A stretch of DNA of 64,000 bases from Vreelandella aquamarina (GCF_900110265.1 NZ_FODB01000002.1:34888-98887), one strand, 5' to 3'; positions 38,456 through 48,547 are shown, numbered from the stretch's first letter. Notes: generated by a model from the sequence alone, not told the origin. Program-made: numbers and translations.

Positions 38456-39160
38456 CTAACGATGACGGCGGCGGGCTAAATCTAGCATCAGCTCGCGAGA
38501 ACGTAATGCCGTTGGGCCAAGATGGGGGGCCAACGCTGCCCGCATGACCGCTTTCAGAGCGCTCGCTAAGCCCGTAGGCTGCCAGTCGCCTTGCTCTATG
38601 TAGCGTAAGGTGCGACCTTCAATACCCTGTTCCGCTGCCACAAAAGCACGGCTGTCAGCATCAAAGCGATAGCGTTGGTGCGGGTCCAGCGCTCCGCCTT
38701 CAAGGGTACAAAAACGCGGCGTGGCCTCAAGCACCTCCAATAGCGCCCACTCATAGCGTCTAAGCGCCAAGCCCCTCTCCGCAGGTACCGGCAGCGCATC
38801 TAGCAAAGCACTATAAAAAGCAAAGACATCGGTGGCGGCCAGTTCAAGCGGGAGTAAGCGAGTAGCAATTTCATTGGCGTAGAGACCACACAGCAGGCCT
38901 TCGCCTGCCAGCAGCGCGGTGTGACCTCGCGATTCCATCAACGTTAACCGTTTTAACTCTCGCTCTCCCCGCCATGACACAAATAGCGGGGTGAACGGCT
39001 GCAGCCGCTGGCGAGATTTAGAACCGGGCCGCTGGCCGCCGTGGGCAACCGCCCGGATGCGGCCATGGTTGAGCGTTAATAAGTCGACCAGCGCGCTGGT
39101 TTCACGATATGCCCGACGGTGCAGCAGAAACGCAGGCTCGGCGGTCATGGCGGTGCTCAA
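38456..39160 (-). CDS. recO: DNA repair protein RecO
   Basis: 234 residues (E. coli 242). It anneals single strands and helps load RecA with RecR on gapped DNA. The N-terminal OB fold is seen in [20 protein letters not shown] and [19 protein letters not shown], followed by a helical domain ([29 protein letters not shown]). There is no zinc finger, as usual in gammaproteobacteria. It overlaps era by 4 bp. A 63-bp gap separates it from pdxJ. Confidence 0.92.
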   Translation of the reverse strand: MSTAMTAEPAFLLHRRAYRETSALVDLLTLNHGRIRAVAHGGQRPGSKSRQRLQPFTPLFVSWRGERELKRLTLMESRGHTALLAGEGLLCGLYANEIATRLLPLELAATDVFAFYSALLDALPVPAERGLALRRYEWALLEVLEATPRFCTLEGGALDPHQRYRFDADSRAFVAAEQGIEGRTLRYIEQGDWQPTGLASALKAVMRAALAPHLGPTALRSRELMLDLARRRHR

Positions 39161-40056
39161 TCGAGATCGTAACCCAGGCTCTTCAGTGCCCGCTCGTCAT
39201 CCGACCAGCCGCGCTTCACCTTCACCCACATATTCAGCATGACCTTAGTACCCAGCGCACGCTCCATATCCAGGCGCGCTTCACGGCCAATACTCTTGAT
39301 CCGGTCGCCGTTCTCGCCGATCAAAATCACTTTCTGACCTTGGCGCTCCACCAAAATCAGCGCACTGATGTGCGTGACGCGCTCGGTCTCGCGGAACTCT
39401 TCGATCTCGACCGTCATCTGGTAAGGCAGTTCGTCACCTAGCTGGCGCATGACTTTCTCACGCACCAGTTCGGCCGCCATAAAGCGCAGGCTCTTGTCGG
39501 TGATTTGATCTTCTGGGAAGAAGTGGATGCTCTCCGGCAAGTGCTTGGCGACTTCCTCCTCCAGGGTCTCTACCTGAGTGCCGTGCTTGGCGGAGATGGG
39601 CACAACGGCAGCAAACTCACGGCGTGCGCCTACCTCGGCCAGCCAAGGCAGCAGGTCGGCTTTATCCTGGAGACGATCGACCTTATTGACCGCTAGAATT
39701 ACCGGCGCTTTCACATGCTCTAAACGCTTTAATACGGCCTGGTCTTCGTCGGTCCAGCGAGTGCGGTCGATGATGAACACCACGCAGTCCACATCGCGAA
39801 GCGCCTGGGTCGCCGCCTGGTTCATGAAGCGGTTGATGGCCTTGTTGCGATCTTTGGACATGATGTGCATGCCCGGCGTGTCGACGTAGATAAACTGCGT
39901 CTCTTCAACGGTTTTAATGCCCATCACTTGGTGGCGGGTGGTTTGTGGCCGCCGCGAGGTAATCGAAATTTTCTGCCCCAGAATCCGATTCATGAGGGTT
40001 GATTTGCCTACGTTGGGACGGCCAACGATGGCCACGAATCCGCAGGTTAGGCTCAT
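39157..40056 (-). CDS. era: GTPase Era
   Basis: 299 residues (E. coli 301). It is an essential GTPase in 30S subunit maturation that binds the 3' end of 16S rRNA. G motifs: G1 [13 protein letters not shown]2 region [11 protein letters not shown]3 DTPGMH, G4 NKVDRL, G5 ISAKHGTQ. The C-terminal KH domain has [25 protein letters not shown]. It overlaps rnc and recO by 4 bp on each side, the usual rnc-era-recO coupling. Confidence 0.97.
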   Translation of the reverse strand: MSLTCGFVAIVGRPNVGKSTLMNRILGQKISITSRRPQTTRHQVMGIKTVEETQFIYVDTPGMHIMSKDRNKAINRFMNQAATQALRDVDCVVFIIDRTRWTDEDQAVLKRLEHVKAPVILAVNKVDRLQDKADLLPWLAEVGARREFAAVVPISAKHGTQVETLEEEVAKHLPESIHFFPEDQITDKSLRFMAAELVREKVMRQLGDELPYQMTVEIEEFRETERVTHISALILVERQGQKVILIGENGDRIKSIGREARLDMERALGTKVMLNMWVKVKRGWSDDERALKSLGYDLD

Positions 40057-40745
40057 GATTTGTCTCCAGGGGGTTGTTCGAGATAGGACAGTGCTTCTGC
40101 CGCAGCCTGCTGTTCAGCGTGGCGGCGGCTGGGGCCTTTACCAGTGGTATGCTCGCTTAGTAGCTCGATGTAGCACTCCACGGTAAAGGTCTGGGCATGC
40201 GCCTCTCCCTTTACAGAGACCACTTCATAGCGCGGCAGCGCCGCTTGGCGCGACTGCAAAAACTCTTGTAAGCGTGTTTTAGGGTCTTTTTGGGTATCTT
40301 GCAGCGAAATATTTTCTAGACGCTCGGCATACCACGCCAGCACGCGCTCGCGTACCGCATCCATACCGGCATCCAGGTAAATCGCGCCTATCACGGCTTC
40401 CACGGCGTCTGCGAGAATTGACTCACGGCGGTGGCCGCCACTCTTCATCTCACCGGAGCCTAAACGTAAACACTCACCGAACGCCATTTCCCGCGCCAGT
40501 TCGGCGAGGGTTTGGCCTTTTACCAAGCGGGCACGCAGGCGGGAAAGCTGTCCTTCCCGCGCCTGGGGAAAGCGCTGAAACAACGCTTCGGCAATCACGA
40601 AATTGACGATAGAGTCACCTAGAAATTCCAGGCGCTCATTGTTACGACCACCGTAGCTGCGATGGGTCATGGCCAGTTCCAAAAGCGTTGGGTCGCCAAA
40701 GGTATGGCCGATTCGTCGGCAAAAAGCGGTTAAGGAATTACTCAC
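40053..40745 (-). CDS. rnc: ribonuclease III
   Basis: 230 residues. It cleaves double-stranded RNA, including rRNA precursors. The signature [19 protein letters not shown] holds the catalytic acids, and [18 protein letters not shown] holds the second metal site. The double-stranded RNA-binding domain follows ([20 protein letters not shown], then [19 protein letters not shown]). It overlaps era by 4 bp. A 64-bp spacer separates it from lepB, so it may have its own weak promoter, and no self-cleaved stem was identified. Confidence 0.97.
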   Translation of the reverse strand: MSNSLTAFCRRIGHTFGDPTLLELAMTHRSYGGRNNERLEFLGDSIVNFVIAEALFQRFPQAREGQLSRLRARLVKGQTLAELAREMAFGECLRLGSGEMKSGGHRRESILADAVEAVIGAIYLDAGMDAVRERVLAWYAERLENISLQDTQKDPKTRLQEFLQSRQAALPRYEVVSVKGEAHAQTFTVECYIELLSEHTTGKGPSRRHAEQQAAAEALSYLEQPPGDKS

Positions 40746-40809
40746 AGTGCTCCTACGTCATTGACGTTAACTAAGATAACCACACTAACGGTTTGTAAAT
40801 TATGCTGCT

Positions 40810-41613
40810 TCATTCAATACGCCGTACGCTGGTGAAGCTGGGCAGGCCGCCATCCCAGTGCATCCAAACAGCAAACGCGCGGCCCACAATGTTATCTTCG
40901 GGCACAAAGCCCCAGTAGCGGCTGTCATTGGAATGGTCGCGGTTATCCCCCATAGTGAAGTAGTGGCCTTCAGGCACGACGACTTCGCTCATTTGCGGGC
41001 CTGGGTCACGGGGGTTGTTATAAATAAAGTGGCTGACTTCGCCTAACTGCTCTTCCAGCAGTAGCTGTTGGGGAGAGAGCTCCGGGCCCTCTTCAATCAG
41101 TACTTTGGTAACCGGCTCGCCGTTGATATAGAGCTGCTTGCCCTCATAGCGAATACGGTCGCCGGGCAGGCCCACCACGCGCTTAATAAAGTTCACCGAT
41201 GGTTCTTCGGGGAAGCGGAACACCATCACATCGCCCCGCTCAGGGTCGTCTACCTCCAAAAAGCGGTTATGGACAACAGGCAGCCGAAGCCCATAGGCAA
41301 ATTTATTCACTAGAATAAAGTCACCGATTTCCAGGGTAGGCTTCATGGAACCAGAGGGAATCTGAAACGGCTCTACGATAAAGCTACGCACCACCAACAC
41401 GACGAGTAGCACCGGAAAAAACGAACGCGCGTAATCGACTGGCCACGGTTCTTTTAGGAGCTTTTCCCGAGTTGGCGCATCCAGGCCTTCCATGGTGGCC
41501 GTTTCAGCTTTGGCCACACGCTCACGGCGCTTTGGCCGAAGCACCAGCACATCCAGCAGATAAATGGCTCCAGAGAGTGCAACGGCGAGTACCAGTAATA
41601 GTGAAAAATCCAT
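40810..41613 (-). CDS. lepB: signal peptidase I
   Basis: 267 residues. Inner-membrane serine protease that removes Sec/Tat signal peptides. It starts with a transmembrane helix (DFSLLLVLAVALSGAIYLLD) and a cytoplasmic loop; a second hydrophobic segment (ARSFFPVLLVVLVVRSFIVE) leads to the catalytic Ser in IPSGSMKPTLEIGDFILVNK. The catalytic Lys is in VNFIKRVVGLPGDRI, and box E reads GHYFTMGDNRDHSNDSRYWG. It is 15 bp downstream of lepA and upstream of rnc, as in E. coli. Confidence 0.97.
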   Translation of the reverse strand: MDFSLLLVLAVALSGAIYLLDVLVLRPKRRERVAKAETATMEGLDAPTREKLLKEPWPVDYARSFFPVLLVVLVVRSFIVEPFQIPSGSMKPTLEIGDFILVNKFAYGLRLPVVHNRFLEVDDPERGDVMVFRFPEEPSVNFIKRVVGLPGDRIRYEGKQLYINGEPVTKVLIEEGPELSPQQLLLEEQLGEVSHFIYNNPRDPGPQMSEVVVPEGHYFTMGDNRDHSNDSRYWGFVPEDNIVGRAFAVWMHWDGGLPSFTSVRRIE

Positions 41614-41628
41614 GTGGGGTTCGTATCC

Positions 41629-43446
41629 CTAGTCGTTTACCTTGAGCACAGCAAGGAAGGCATCTTGGGGAATTTCAACACGCCCCACCTGTTTCATCCG
41701 TTTCTTACCGGCTTTCTGTTTCTCTAGCAGCTTTTTCTTACGGCTGACGTCGCCGCCGTAACACTTAGCCGTGACGTTTTTACGTAGAGCCTTCACCGTA
41801 GAACGAGCAACCACCTGACCACCAATCGCTGCCTGAATCGCTACGTCAAACATCTGACGCGGAATCAGCTCTTTCATCTTTTCCACCAGCAAACGGCCGC
41901 GGGAGTGAGCATGGTCGCGGTGGATAATGACCGCCAGGGCGTCGACTTTATCACCGTTAATCAATACATCGAGACGCACCAGTTTCGCCGCTTCAAAGCG
42001 CTCGAAGTTGTACTCTAGCGAGGCATAACCGCGAGAGATGGATTTTAAACGGTCAAAGAAGTCCATGACCACTTCCGACATGGGCAGCTCATAGGTCAGC
42101 TGAATCTGGTTACCTAAAAACTGCATGTCCAACTGGGTGCCACGACGCTGCTCGCACTCGGCGATGACGTTACCTACAAACTCCTGAGGTACCAGAATGC
42201 TGGCACGCACGATGGGCTCGCGCATCTGCTCTACATCGGCCATATCAGGCAGCTTGGAGGGGTTGGAGACGTACTGGATGTCGCCGTTCTTCATGGCGAG
42301 TTCATAGACAACCGTTGGCGCGGTGGTCAGCAGATCCAGATCGTACTCACGCTCCAAGCGCTCTTGGATGATCTCCATATGCAGCGTGCCGAGGAAGCCT
42401 ACGCGGAAACCAAAGCCCAGTGCATCGGAGTTTTCCGGCTCGTACTCAAGAGAAGCATCGTTAAGGGCGAGTTTTTCCAGGGCATCGCGGAAATCTTCAT
42501 AATCGTCCGCACTCACTGGGAACATACCAGCGTAAACCTGCGGCTTCACTTTCTGGAAACCTGGCAGACGCGGCACGTCTGGGGTCTTGGTGTGGGTGAT
42601 GGTATCGCCCACGGGTGCCCCATGAATCTCTTTGATACCGGCCACGATAAAGCCGACTTCACCGGCACGGAGGATATTGGTCTCTTTGCGCAGCGGGGTA
42701 AAAATACCCACTTCCGTGGCGTTCCAGTCGCGACCAGTCGACTTGATGCGAATTTTGTCGCCCTTACGCAGCGTGCCGTCAAACAGGCGCACCAGCGAGA
42801 CAACGCCCAGGTAGTTATCGAACCAGGAGTCGACAATCAGCGCTTGGAGAGGTGCATCGGGGTCACCCTTGGGCGGCGGAATATCGCGCACTAGGCGCTC
42901 TAGCAGCGCGTCAATGCCGATACCGCTTTTCGCTGATACCTGGCAGGCATCGGTCGCATCTAAGCCGATAATCTCCTCTACTTCCTGGGCGACCCGGTCG
43001 GGGTCGGCCTGGGGCAGATCGATTTTGTTGAGTACCGGCAGGACTTCCAGCCCTTGCTCAATAGCGGTATAGCAGTTGGCCACCGATTGCGCTTCGACCC
43101 CTTGGGCGGCATCAACCACCAGCAGCGCCCCTTCACAGGCGTACAGCGAGCGCGAGACTTCATAGGAGAAATCAACGTGCCCTGGGGTATCGATAAAGTT
43201 GAGCTGGTAGACCTGTCCATCGGCAGCGGTATAGTCCAGCGTTACCGACTGCGCCTTAATAGTAATGCCCCGCTCACGCTCGATATCCATGGAGTCGAGC
43301 ACTTGCTCCTTCAGCTCACGTTCCGTCAAACCGCCACAGGTTTGAATCAGACGATCAGAGAGCGTCGATTTACCGTGGTCGATATGCGCGATGATGGAGA
43401 AATTGCGAATATGCTTGAGCTTTCCGCTGGAAACGTCATGAGACAT
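41629..43446 (-). CDS. lepA: elongation factor 4 (LepA)
   Basis: 605 residues (E. coli 599). A translational GTPase that acts in 30S biogenesis and back-translocation. N-terminal GTPase motifs [33 protein letters not shown] and [10 protein letters not shown] are present. EF-G-like domains III and V and the LepA-specific C-terminal domain ([23 protein letters not shown]) follow. It begins the lepA-lepB-rnc-era-recO-pdxJ-acpS string. The 188 bp upstream contain a strong hairpin that separates it from mucD. Confidence 0.97.
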   Translation of the reverse strand: MSHDVSSGKLKHIRNFSIIAHIDHGKSTLSDRLIQTCGGLTERELKEQVLDSMDIERERGITIKAQSVTLDYTAADGQVYQLNFIDTPGHVDFSYEVSRSLYACEGALLVVDAAQGVEAQSVANCYTAIEQGLEVLPVLNKIDLPQADPDRVAQEVEEIIGLDATDACQVSAKSGIGIDALLERLVRDIPPPKGDPDAPLQALIVDSWFDNYLGVVSLVRLFDGTLRKGDKIRIKSTGRDWNATEVGIFTPLRKETNILRAGEVGFIVAGIKEIHGAPVGDTITHTKTPDVPRLPGFQKVKPQVYAGMFPVSADDYEDFRDALEKLALNDASLEYEPENSDALGFGFRVGFLGTLHMEIIQERLEREYDLDLLTTAPTVVYELAMKNGDIQYVSNPSKLPDMADVEQMREPIVRASILVPQEFVGNVIAECEQRRGTQLDMQFLGNQIQLTYELPMSEVVMDFFDRLKSISRGYASLEYNFERFEAAKLVRLDVLINGDKVDALAVIIHRDHAHSRGRLLVEKMKELIPRQMFDVAIQAAIGGQVVARSTVKALRKNVTAKCYGGDVSRKKKLLEKQKAGKKRMKQVGRVEIPQDAFLAVLKVND

Positions 43447-43590
43447 CGAGTGTGTTCTGCCTTATTGGTACGCAAGCGTGGGGGTGCGGCGCTAGGCCGA
43501 AGGGCAAAAAATCGAGGACCGCACCACTGCATTGCCAAAGTTCGTCAAAAGATAAGTGCTATTGTAGCGATATGCGGGGGATAGGAACAG

Positions 43591-43615
43591 CAGTCCGGCG
43601 AGAACCGCCGGACTG
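43591..43615. terminator. hairpin between mucD and lepA
   Basis: CAGTCCGGCG-AGAAC-CGCCGGACTG, perfect 10-bp stem, 20 bp past the mucD stop. On the minus strand it is followed by CTGTTCCTATCC, so the T-run is poor. It probably ends or reduces transcription from the rpoE operon before lepA. Confidence 0.55.
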
Positions 43616-43634
43616 GAGTAAAGACAAGGAGGGG

Positions 43635-45041
43635 TTATTCGAGTCTTAATGCCACAAACAACGAACGACCATCACGGTATAGCCGCACAGGAATAGCACG
43701 GTCATTGGGCAGCTCTTCTACAATGCGCATTAGCTCGTCTGCCGACGCCACGCTGCGGTGATCAATACTCACCAGAATATCGCCAGCGCGCAGGCCCGCC
43801 TGGGCAGCCACACTATTAGGCTCTACCTGACTGACTACAACGCCGCCATTGATGTTCAGCCGCTCCCGCATTGCTTGATCCACTTCAGCAACTGCGACAC
43901 CTAGGCGTACTTGGCTATCGCTATTGGCTGCCGATGTTGCTTCGTTCATATCGGGCCAGCTGCCCAGCTCTACCGTTTCTGAGACTTGCTCGCCATCACG
44001 CATTAGCGTTAGTTCGACATCATTGCCAGGTGCTACACGACCAATTAAGCGAGGCAGCGTGCTTGAACGGTCAACCTCTTCGCCATTCACTTCGATAATG
44101 ACATCTCCCGCTTGCAGGCCACCCTGGGCCGCAGGGCCTTCTGGATCAAGGTCGGCGATCAGTGCGCCAATGGCTTTGCTCATGCCAAAAGACTCAGCCA
44201 GATCTTGAGATACCGGCTGGATCATGACACCCAGCCAACCACGATTAACGTGGCCATCTTCACGAAGCTGATCGGCGACATCCATAGCAACGTTAATCGG
44301 AATAGCGAACGAAAGCCCCATAAAGCCACCGCTGCGGGTAAAGATCTGCGAGTTAATACCCACGACCTCCCCCTGTAAATTAAACAGCGGTCCACCGGAG
44401 TTGCCAGGGTTAATCGCTACATCGGTTTGAATAAACGGTACGTAGGCATCACGGGGTAGCGTGCGGTTAATCGCGCTAACGATGCCTGCCGTCACCGAGT
44501 GATCAAACCCAAACGGTGAACCAATGGCAGCGACCCACTCGCCTACTTTCAGTTCGTCAGAGTCGCCAAGATTAAGCACTGGCAGATTGTTAGCATCAAT
44601 TTTCAGGAGTGCCACATCAGTTTGAGTATCGCTACCGATCAGCTCAGCCGACAATTCGCGCCGGTCGTTCAAGCGCACCAGGATTTCGTCGGCATCCTGC
44701 ACCACATGGGCGTTTGTCATGACATAGCCATCAGCGCTGATAATAAAGCCAGAGCCTAACGATTGGCGCTCCTCACTGCCTCCCCCGCTACTGCCTGGGG
44801 GTGTCGGAAAACTATCGCCAAAGAAGTGACGGAAGATTTCAGGGATTTCCTGGCCGCCAAACCCTTGAATGGCCGGGCTACGCTGAACCGTTCGACTGGT
44901 GGAGATATTCACAACGCCCGGTGCAGCATCTTCCACCAATTCGGTGAAATCGGGCAGCGTTTGCGCATAGGCGTTCTGGCCTATAAAAAACATCGCGACT
45001 AAGCATAGCCATAGTGTCGAGGGAAGAACCAAGCGCTTCAT
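43635..45041 (-). CDS. mucD: periplasmic serine protease MucD (DegP/HtrA family)
   Basis: 468 residues from the ATG at 45041, chosen because AGGAG precedes it and a signal peptide (MKRLVLPSTLWLCLVAMFFI to AYA) begins there. A longer frame to 45107 lacks support. The trypsin-like domain carries His in YVMTNAHVVQDA, Asp in TDVALLKID and Ser in INPGNSGGPLFN. Two PDZ domains follow (GWLGVMIQPVSQDLAESFG and RLGVAVAEVDQAM). It degrades misfolded envelope proteins. Its place after rseC in the sigma-E operon matches MucD of pseudomonads, where it dampens the sigma factor. Confidence 0.95.
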   Translation of the reverse strand: MKRLVLPSTLWLCLVAMFFIGQNAYAQTLPDFTELVEDAAPGVVNISTSRTVQRSPAIQGFGGQEIPEIFRHFFGDSFPTPPGSSGGGSEERQSLGSGFIISADGYVMTNAHVVQDADEILVRLNDRRELSAELIGSDTQTDVALLKIDANNLPVLNLGDSDELKVGEWVAAIGSPFGFDHSVTAGIVSAINRTLPRDAYVPFIQTDVAINPGNSGGPLFNLQGEVVGINSQIFTRSGGFMGLSFAIPINVAMDVADQLREDGHVNRGWLGVMIQPVSQDLAESFGMSKAIGALIADLDPEGPAAQGGLQAGDVIIEVNGEEVDRSSTLPRLIGRVAPGNDVELTLMRDGEQVSETVELGSWPDMNEATSAANSDSQVRLGVAVAEVDQAMRERLNINGGVVVSQVEPNSVAAQAGLRAGDILVSIDHRSVASADELMRIVEELPNDRAIPVRLYRDGRSLFVALRLE

Positions 45042-45107
45042 GCAACAGCTCCTAGTAAAGCAGATACGAAACGAAGGGAGTGCAACTCTTAGCGAGCTAC
45101 GGAACAA

Positions 45108-45563
45108 CTAACTGACCAAGCGCGGCCGGAAGCGTTCCATCCGCCCACGCATTAGATATTTAAGGACAATAACACCGCATATCAATGCACTAAAGAAAAG
45201 CGCTGCGCTTAACCATTCATTAATGCCTAGCAGCGAGGCGCCTCCAGAGACTAACAACGCCGCCAAGAGTGGCAACGCGTAAACCAGAAGCGCTAAATAG
45301 CTGATATCGTGTTTAGGTAGTGCAATGGTAACTTGGCTACCAAGAGGGTAAGCAGACGCACCGCTAGCGACGCGCGCCTTAGGATACACAGTGATGTGCT
45401 GCTGTTGGCGCCGCGCTAACAGCCCCATACCACAACCACGCCCTTCAGCACACTGCTGGCAGGCAGCGTTAAGCGACACATCAACGGTCAATCCATCACC
45501 CGTATAGCCAACGACGATACCCGTTCTTAAAAGCGATGCGCAGGCGGCATAAGGGGTAGACAT
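45108..45563 (-). CDS. rseC: sigma-E regulatory protein RseC/MucC
   Basis: 151 residues. An N-terminal domain holds the cysteine cluster CQQCAEGRGCGMGLL, a possible redox or Fe-S site. Two transmembrane helices follow (LALLVYALPLLAALLVSG and LSAALFFSALICGVIVLKYL) and a basic C-terminal tail. Family members modulate the sigma-E response and have been linked to electron transport to SoxR. It ends 66 bp before mucD and begins 2 bp after rseB, so it is co-transcribed. Confidence 0.92.
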   Translation of the reverse strand: MSTPYAACASLLRTGIVVGYTGDGLTVDVSLNAACQQCAEGRGCGMGLLARRQQQHITVYPKARVASGASAYPLGSQVTIALPKHDISYLALLVYALPLLAALLVSGGASLLGINEWLSAALFFSALICGVIVLKYLMRGRMERFRPRLVS

Positions 45564-45565
45564 GG

Positions 45566-46525
45566 CTATGGCTCAATACGAACAGATTGCACAATACGCT
45601 GCAGCATATCCGAAGGAAGCTCCCCAATGGCTATCAATTGCCAGCGTTGATCACCCTCAGACACCAGCGCCACTGCTGCTGTTGAAACACCTAGCGGGTG
45701 AACGCCTTCTTTCAACACGCTCTGCTCAATAGGGTTAACGAAAAGGCTGACTGCGGCCAACCCATCGCTATATACCCGCTGGTTGCTGACAGGCTGCCCT
45801 GGATCTTGCGGCTGAGCAACAAACCCCTCTGGCAACCACTGTGCGTGCCAAGAGTGATCGGCTTGTTCGGCGCTCACGTCATCGGCGACGCCGCCATCAT
45901 AAAGTTTAGGAGAGTGAAGCTGGGTAATTTGAAAGGTTTCCAGCACACGTTCTTGCCGGTCACTCATAACATGCTTAAGTAACAGCCCGGTCTCTTTATC
46001 AACCCACCATGCATGATAGTAGCGCTGCTGATCCCGGGGTGAAAAACGCAGTTGCACTGCATCGCGCCCTGCTACTCGGGCATCTTCTTGAAGGGAAATA
46101 TCGTAATAGGAAGCCACATGTTGCGCCCAAGCTTCAGAGGCTTTTAAGCCACTGTTCACTTCTGGCGTAAAGCGCGCCATATAGCCAGCAATAGAGCGTC
46201 GCTCGATACTTACCGATGGCCCATCAAGATGTTGTACGACCTGCTGGCGAACACCATCACGAATGCGGTGGGAAAGTGCAAGCGTACGTACACCCAAGGC
46301 ATCGATAGCGACTGCCCGGGCCTGAAAGTCATAACAGTGGCCCGCAACCAGTGCTAACTCAAGCCATGCTTGCGTGGTTGCTGGTGTTTGCTGTTCAGCA
46401 ACCTCGGCACAGGAGAGCACCGTAGGGGTATCAGCAGTAACAAACGAGGAATGCAGGCTGGCACTCAACAGGCTTAACGTTAATGCAAGCCGGCCTCCCC
46501 ATAAAGCACATCTGGCAGTCACCAT
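45566..46525 (-). CDS. rseB: sigma-E factor regulatory protein RseB/MucB
   Basis: 319 residues. It has a signal peptide (about 1-31, LALTLSLLSASLHSSFVTA) and then a periplasmic lipid-sensing domain resembling LolA/LolB (CYDFQARAVAIDALGVRTLA, RQQVVQHLDGPSVSIERRS), plus the smaller C-terminal RseA-binding domain (QPVSNQRVYSDGLAAVSLFV). It binds the periplasmic part of RseA and protects it from DegS cleavage until lipopolysaccharide signals. It lies 54 bp downstream of rseA. The N-terminal sequence is divergent, but the order in the operon makes the call secure. Confidence 0.9.
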   Translation of the reverse strand: MVTARCALWGGRLALTLSLLSASLHSSFVTADTPTVLSCAEVAEQQTPATTQAWLELALVAGHCYDFQARAVAIDALGVRTLALSHRIRDGVRQQVVQHLDGPSVSIERRSIAGYMARFTPEVNSGLKASEAWAQHVASYYDISLQEDARVAGRDAVQLRFSPRDQQRYYHAWWVDKETGLLLKHVMSDRQERVLETFQITQLHSPKLYDGGVADDVSAEQADHSWHAQWLPEGFVAQPQDPGQPVSNQRVYSDGLAAVSLFVNPIEQSVLKEGVHPLGVSTAAVALVSEGDQRWQLIAIGELPSDMLQRIVQSVRIEP

Positions 46526-46579
46526 ACCAATCTATCAGCCCCTTACTCAGCGATCACGTTGTCCGGCGACCCGCCTTGC

Positions 46580-47314
46580 TTAACGCTGACCCAGTGGTTC
46601 TGTCACTGCTGAGCGCATCAGCGGCATCCAGCTGTCACCACCGCCCGTTGCAGCACCCTGCGCATGTTGCTCTAGGTAGGACTGAAGCATGCGCAATTGA
46701 TCAACATCAATCGTCGTCGCTTGCTGTGCCATCATGCCTTGCGGAGCAACGGGGGCAGAAAACCCAGCTTCGCTAATATTCATTAAGCCGCTGTTGCCCG
46801 ACTGACCATTAATGCGAAATGGTGTAGGTTCAAACATAGGCATGTCAGAAGCCGTCATAGCGGCAGGTTGTGATGCTGCCAAATTTACCGGCTGCACCTG
46901 AGCTCCAGCGCTATTCTGCGAAGCCACTGTATTACTCGCGGGCTGAGCACCACCGGTAGAAGCGTTACCATTAAAGAATTGAACGCCCGTAATGACCATC
47001 AACGACACCGCAGCAGCGACACCGGCACCACGAGCAAACGATATTCCACCTGCCCGTACAGGTGAGGCTGCGCTATCGCCACCCATAACAGGCGCTGGTT
47101 CTTCACGCAGGCGAGCCATAATGCCAGCAGAAAGGTCTACGCTAACGTCCACCCCACGCTCACGCTGCATCATACTGCGCGCTAAGTGATAGCGACGCCA
47201 CGTTTCTGCCGCGTCGGCATCATCGGGCAGAGATTTCAACACCCGGCGCAATTCAAGCTCGTCACTCTCACTGTCCATTAATGCTGAAAGTGATTCCCGT
47301 GTGCTTTGACTCAT
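46580..47314 (-). CDS. rseA: anti-sigma-E factor RseA/MucA
   Basis: 244 residues. The N-terminal cytoplasmic anti-sigma domain (SQSTRESLSALMDSESDELE, with ETWRRYHLARSMMQRERG) is the RseA_N signature that caps the sigma factor. One transmembrane helix at about 93-113 (FARGAGVAAAVSLMVITGVQ) follows, then a periplasmic domain rich in Gln, Ala and Ser. The C-terminal end (DQLRMLQSYLEQHA) is conserved in MucA. It is 272 bp downstream of rpoE, an unusually wide gap for this gene pair, which contains an inverted repeat. Confidence 0.92.
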   Translation of the reverse strand: MSQSTRESLSALMDSESDELELRRVLKSLPDDADAAETWRRYHLARSMMQRERGVDVSVDLSAGIMARLREEPAPVMGGDSAASPVRAGGISFARGAGVAAAVSLMVITGVQFFNGNASTGGAQPASNTVASQNSAGAQVQPVNLAASQPAAMTASDMPMFEPTPFRINGQSGNSGLMNISEAGFSAPVAPQGMMAQQATTIDVDQLRMLQSYLEQHAQGAATGGGDSWMPLMRSAVTEPLGQR

Positions 47315-47413
47315 ACTTCACACCCTCACACTGTGTTAGAAGAAGCTCAGCGGCCACACGGCTAGCGCGTGCTTTAACCGCAAAACCTCGCAGGCCAAGA
47401 CCCTATTACAAAT

Positions 47414-47461
47414 TACCGTTTGCATAATGCTAATCACTGACAGACAGATAGCATTACGGTA
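47414..47461. other. two-part inverted repeat in the rpoE-rseA spacer
   Basis: TAATGCTA (47425-47432) pairs with TAGCATTA (47449-47456), and outside it TACCG (47414-47418) pairs with CGGTA (47457-47461), with six bases bulged on the left. No T-run follows on the minus strand. It could act as an attenuating or processing stem that lowers rseA relative to rpoE. The spacer (47315-47586) shows no gene. Confidence 0.45.
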
Positions 47462-47586
47462 GCTGTCGGCGGCTCAACTCGTTAAAGCTAGATAACCTGT
47501 ATGACGCCTCACTTGCCAGACAGTTCACAAAAAAAGCAAAAACGTAAATGACTGTGACCAAAGCACTACTTTGATTAGTCAGCGGC

Positions 47587-48186
47587 TTAGTCATCGCGGC
47601 TGTTACGCGCCGTAGTGACTAGCGGACGAATATGCTCATCAACCGCTTCCCGAGCGCGAAAAATTCGCGAGCGGACGGTGCCCACCGGACACTGCATCAC
47701 TTGGGCAATATCCTCGTAGGCTAAGCCGTCCAGCTCACGCAGCATAATAGCGGTGCGTAAATCATCTGGCAGTTTCTCAATCGCTTCATATACCGCCGCC
47801 TCAAGTTGATCCCGAGCAATAGATGCTTCTGGCGACTCTGAGTCCGCCAAGCGACCGCTCTGATCAAGAATTTCAGCGTCGACAATATCTAAATCGCTAC
47901 CTGGCGGCCGACGTCCACGAGATACCAAGTGGTTTTTCGCCGTGTTAATCGCAATGCGATACATCCAGGTGTAAAACGCGCTCTCTGCGCGAAATTTACC
48001 CAGCGCACGGTACGCCTTGATAAAAGCTTCCTGCGCTACGTCCTGCACTTCTGCATGGTCGTGGACGTAGCGTCCAATCAAGCCAATGATTTTATGCTGA
48101 TATTTTTTCACCAGCAGATCAAAAGCGCGTGTATCGCCTTTCTGAGCACGTTCAACCAGCTGTTGGTCTGTTTCACGAGTGCCCAT
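47587..48186 (-). CDS. rpoE: RNA polymerase sigma-E factor (AlgU/RpoE)
   Basis: 199 residues, the ECF type. Region 2 contains FDLLVKKYQHKIIGLIGRYV and the core-binding EVQDVAQEAFIKAYRALGKF; region 4 contains LPDDLRTAIMLRELDGLAYE and IAQVMQCPVGTVRSRIFRAR. It directs envelope-stress genes. It is the head of the minus-strand operon rpoE-rseA-rseB-rseC-mucD. A sigma-E-type promoter lies about 250 bp upstream, which implies autoregulation and a long leader. Confidence 0.97.
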   Translation of the reverse strand: MGTRETDQQLVERAQKGDTRAFDLLVKKYQHKIIGLIGRYVHDHAEVQDVAQEAFIKAYRALGKFRAESAFYTWMYRIAINTAKNHLVSRGRRPPGSDLDIVDAEILDQSGRLADSESPEASIARDQLEAAVYEAIEKLPDDLRTAIMLRELDGLAYEDIAQVMQCPVGTVRSRIFRAREAVDEHIRPLVTTARNSRDD

Positions 48187-48439
48187 TCACACGCTCCTTC
48201 TGCTCGAACGTTTTACGTCGAGCTTTGTGTCTTTTTCGTCCTGTAAGCCGGACCTTCACAGCAAGCAGCATAGCGTCCCTTGGGCATAAGTTAATCATCA
48301 TGGAGGAAATTAACAGGCAAAGCTCCACCTGCCCCCTTGGTTATGTTGCACGCGTTGAATTGCTAAACACCAATATCGTCTAGTGTTACGCGTTCTTAGC
48401 AGCGCATCAAGCGCTTGCCCCCTCTAGTTAAAACCCTGA

Positions 48440-48469
48440 GGCTGACATTTTTCCTTAATGCAAAGTTCC
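48440..48469 (-). promoter_or_regulatory. sigma-E-type promoter of rpoE
   Basis: On the minus strand GGAACTT (48469-48463), 17 bases, then TCAGCC (48445-48440). The -35 equals the sigma-E consensus exactly and the -10 starts TC as expected. It gives a leader of about 245 nt to the rpoE start. The 361-bp spacer 48187-48547 holds no gene; it contains this promoter and the aroG promoter. Confidence 0.8.
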
Positions 48470-48476
48470 GTAACAA

Positions 48477-48506
48477 TTGATTTTTACCACCGTGACGCGC
48501 CATAGT
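48477..48506 (+). promoter_or_regulatory. probable sigma-70 promoter of the DAHP synthase gene
   Basis: TTGATT (48477-48482), 18-bp spacer, CATAGT (48501-48506), about 40 bp ahead of the ATG. It lies back to back with the rpoE sigma-E promoter, the two -35 boxes being about 7 bp apart. No TyrR or TrpR operator is seen in it. Confidence 0.5.
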
Positions 48507-48547
48507 AGTGGCCACTTTTAGCCCATCGCGAACGCACAGGTAGCAAG

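Noticed and set aside
40758..40773. TTGACGTTAACTAA resembling the LiuR-like palindrome, upstream of rnc
   Set aside because: Only one half matches, the symmetry breaks down, and the neighbours (rnc, lepB) have no link to branched-chain amino acid use.
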